This document shows positions 63,145 through 64,000 of a stretch of DNA of 64,000 bases, in pieces. The stretch is from DASSUW01 sp963811895 (GTDB taxonomy: Bacteria; Actinomycetota; Thermoleophilia; Solirubrobacterales; Solirubrobacteraceae): positions 62,001 through 126,000 of the forward strand of contig CAWETE010000012.1 in NCBI GenBank assembly GCA_963811895.1, read 5' to 3'. A program made the translations under genes and the position numbers. The notes under the pieces are model-generated. The model saw only the letters and a list, made by a program, of their open reading frames with translations, was not told the origin of the DNA and ran no database searches. Each line of letters starts with the position of its first letter. Positions within the stretch are counted from its first letter, which is position 1.

Positions 63145-64000
63145 GCGAGAACGGCCGCGGCCCCTCCCACCTGCAGGACTTCGTGATCATCTCCGGCCTC
63201 TCCGGAGCCGGGAAGTCGTCCGCCATGAACGTGTTCGAGGACGCGGGCTACTTCTGCGTCGACAACCTGCCGGCCGAGATGATCCGCTCGCTGGCCGAGC
63301 TGTTCCGCCATCCCGGCTCGAAGGTCGAGCGCGCCGCGGTGGTGTCGGACTCGCGCGGCGGCGAGTACCTGTCGGCGCTCACTCACGTGATCGACGAGCT
63401 CGACGAGGCGGGCATCGTGCACCGCGTCCTGTTCCTCGAGGCCGACGACCAGACGCTGCTGAGCCGCTACAAGGAGACGCGCCGGCGGCATCCGCTGGCA
63501 CCGCACGGCAGCGTGGTGGACGGCATCGCGAGCGAGCGTGAGCTGATGGCGCCGGTCCGCGAGCGCGCCGACACGTGCATCGACTCCAGCGGCCTGAGCT
63601 CGGCCGGCCTGCGCCGCAAGGTCGCCGACGAGCTGCTCGAGCGCGAGGCGCCGGGGCGCATGGCGGTCACCTTCACCTCGTTCGGCCACAAGCACGGCCC
63701 CCCGCGCGATCCGGACCTCGCCTTCGACGTGCGCTTTCTCTCGAACCCCCACTACGAGGCCGACCTGCGGCCGCTGACGGGGTTCGACCAGCGGATCGTC
63801 GACTACGTCGGCCGCGACGGCCGCCTGCAGGAGTTCTACGACCACGTCATGCCGCTGCTCGAGTACCTGCTGCCGCAGTACGTCGCCGAGGGCAAGGCCC
63901 ACCTCGTCGTGGCGATCGGCTGCACCGGCGGCCGGCACCGCTCGGTGGTCATCGCCGAGCACCTCGCGGCGGTCTTCCGCGACCGTGACGAGTACTTCGT
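63141..64000 (+). CDS. rapZ: RapZ/YvcJ-type nucleotide-binding protein (cut by window end)
   Basis: 286 codons plus 2 bases, open at the window edge but close to full length. The Walker A motif GLSGAGKS is at residues 19-26, followed by MNVFEDAGYFCVDNLP; the C-terminal domain has FTSFGHKHGPPRDPDL, FDVRFLSNPHY and IGCTGGRHRSV. In enterobacteria RapZ guides RNase E to GlmZ; in actinobacteria it sits between uvrC and yvcK/whiA homologs, and its role is less clear. The ATG overlaps the uvrC stop. Confidence 0.95.
   Translation, partial: MSENGRGPSHLQDFVIISGLSGAGKSSAMNVFEDAGYFCVDNLPAEMIRSLAELFRHPGSKVERAAVVSDSRGGEYLSALTHVIDELDEAGIVHRVLFLEADDQTLLSRYKETRRRHPLAPHGSVVDGIASERELMAPVRERADTCIDSSGLSSAGLRRKVADELLEREAPGRMAVTFTSFGHKHGPPRDPDLAFDVRFLSNPHYEADLRPLTGFDQRIVDYVGRDGRLQEFYDHVMPLLEYLLPQYVAEGKAHLVVAIGCTGGRHRSVVIAEHLAAVFRDRDEYF

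Overview
The window is high-GC bacterial DNA, almost certainly from an actinobacterium. The signs are an OpcA-type glucose-6-phosphate dehydrogenase assembly factor, a transaldolase-phosphoglucose isomerase fusion, a uvrC-rapZ pair, several acyl-CoA/SDR genes, a Tad-type pilin locus, and pervasive GTG/TTG starts with 4-nt ATGA/GTGA overlaps. Secreted proteins with Arg/Lys-rich beta tails suggest the Thermoleophilia (Solirubrobacterales), but that is inference. No rRNA, tRNA, CRISPR array or intact insertion sequence was seen.

Layout. 1-9.4 kb: a tightly overlapped pentose-phosphate/glucose operon (tkt, tal-pgi, gnd, zwf, opcA, pgl, ROK glucokinase, rpiB). 9.4-15.1 kb: small accessory genes (isochorismatase-like hydrolase, two S51 peptidases in tandem, MarR regulator, membrane proteins, a DJ-1/GlxA divergent pair). 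15.1-22.6 kb: a minus-strand histidine-utilisation operon (hutH-hutU-hutI-M20 amidase-hutF-ridA) downstream of a metallophosphoesterase. 22.6-26.6 kb: GNAT, EamA transporter, secreted CAP protein, ABC-2 exporter. 26.6-29.7 kb: polyphosphate genes ppx and ppk. 29.7-39.8 kb: secreted and surface proteins (RTX-repeat protein, M23 peptidase, M6 metalloprotease) around a HARP/SMARCAL1-like helicase. 39.8-45.4 kb: lipid-type SDR fusion, enoyl-CoA hydratase, ABC-F ATPase. 45.4-51.9 kb: phosphate regulon (DUF47 PhoU-like protein, a receiver-less winged-helix regulator, pstSCAB, phoU, a PhoB-like response regulator) with clear 11-bp-periodic PHO boxes. 52.2-55.4 kb: STAS protein and a Tad-like pilin locus ending in an unusual pilin-like/M15/transglycosylase fusion. 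55.4-61.2 kb: Lrp/LysE pair, methyltransferase, two paralogous HTH regulators, threonine aldolase, secreted glycoside-hydrolase-like protein. 61.2-64 kb: uvrC and rapZ (cut by the window end).

Recurring themes. Many transcription units have a TAnnnT -10 hexamer 6-9 nt before the start codon and no Shine-Dalgarno, implying leaderless mRNAs. In two divergent pairs one near-palindromic -10 appears to serve both strands. Four convergent gene pairs share a single CTAG as mutual stop codon. A roughly 135-140 bp imperfect palindrome occurs twice, both times between convergent genes, with base changes that preserve its central hairpin.

Caveat. At least 13 single-base indels, most of them insertions, interrupt otherwise conserved genes (tkt, tal-pgi, zwf, hutI, amidase, hutF, M6 protease, pstS, pstB, methyltransferase, threonine aldolase). 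The simplest reading is consensus or assembly error, so gene fusions near these sites should be treated with caution. All calls rest on reading translated sequence and motifs; no database search was run.
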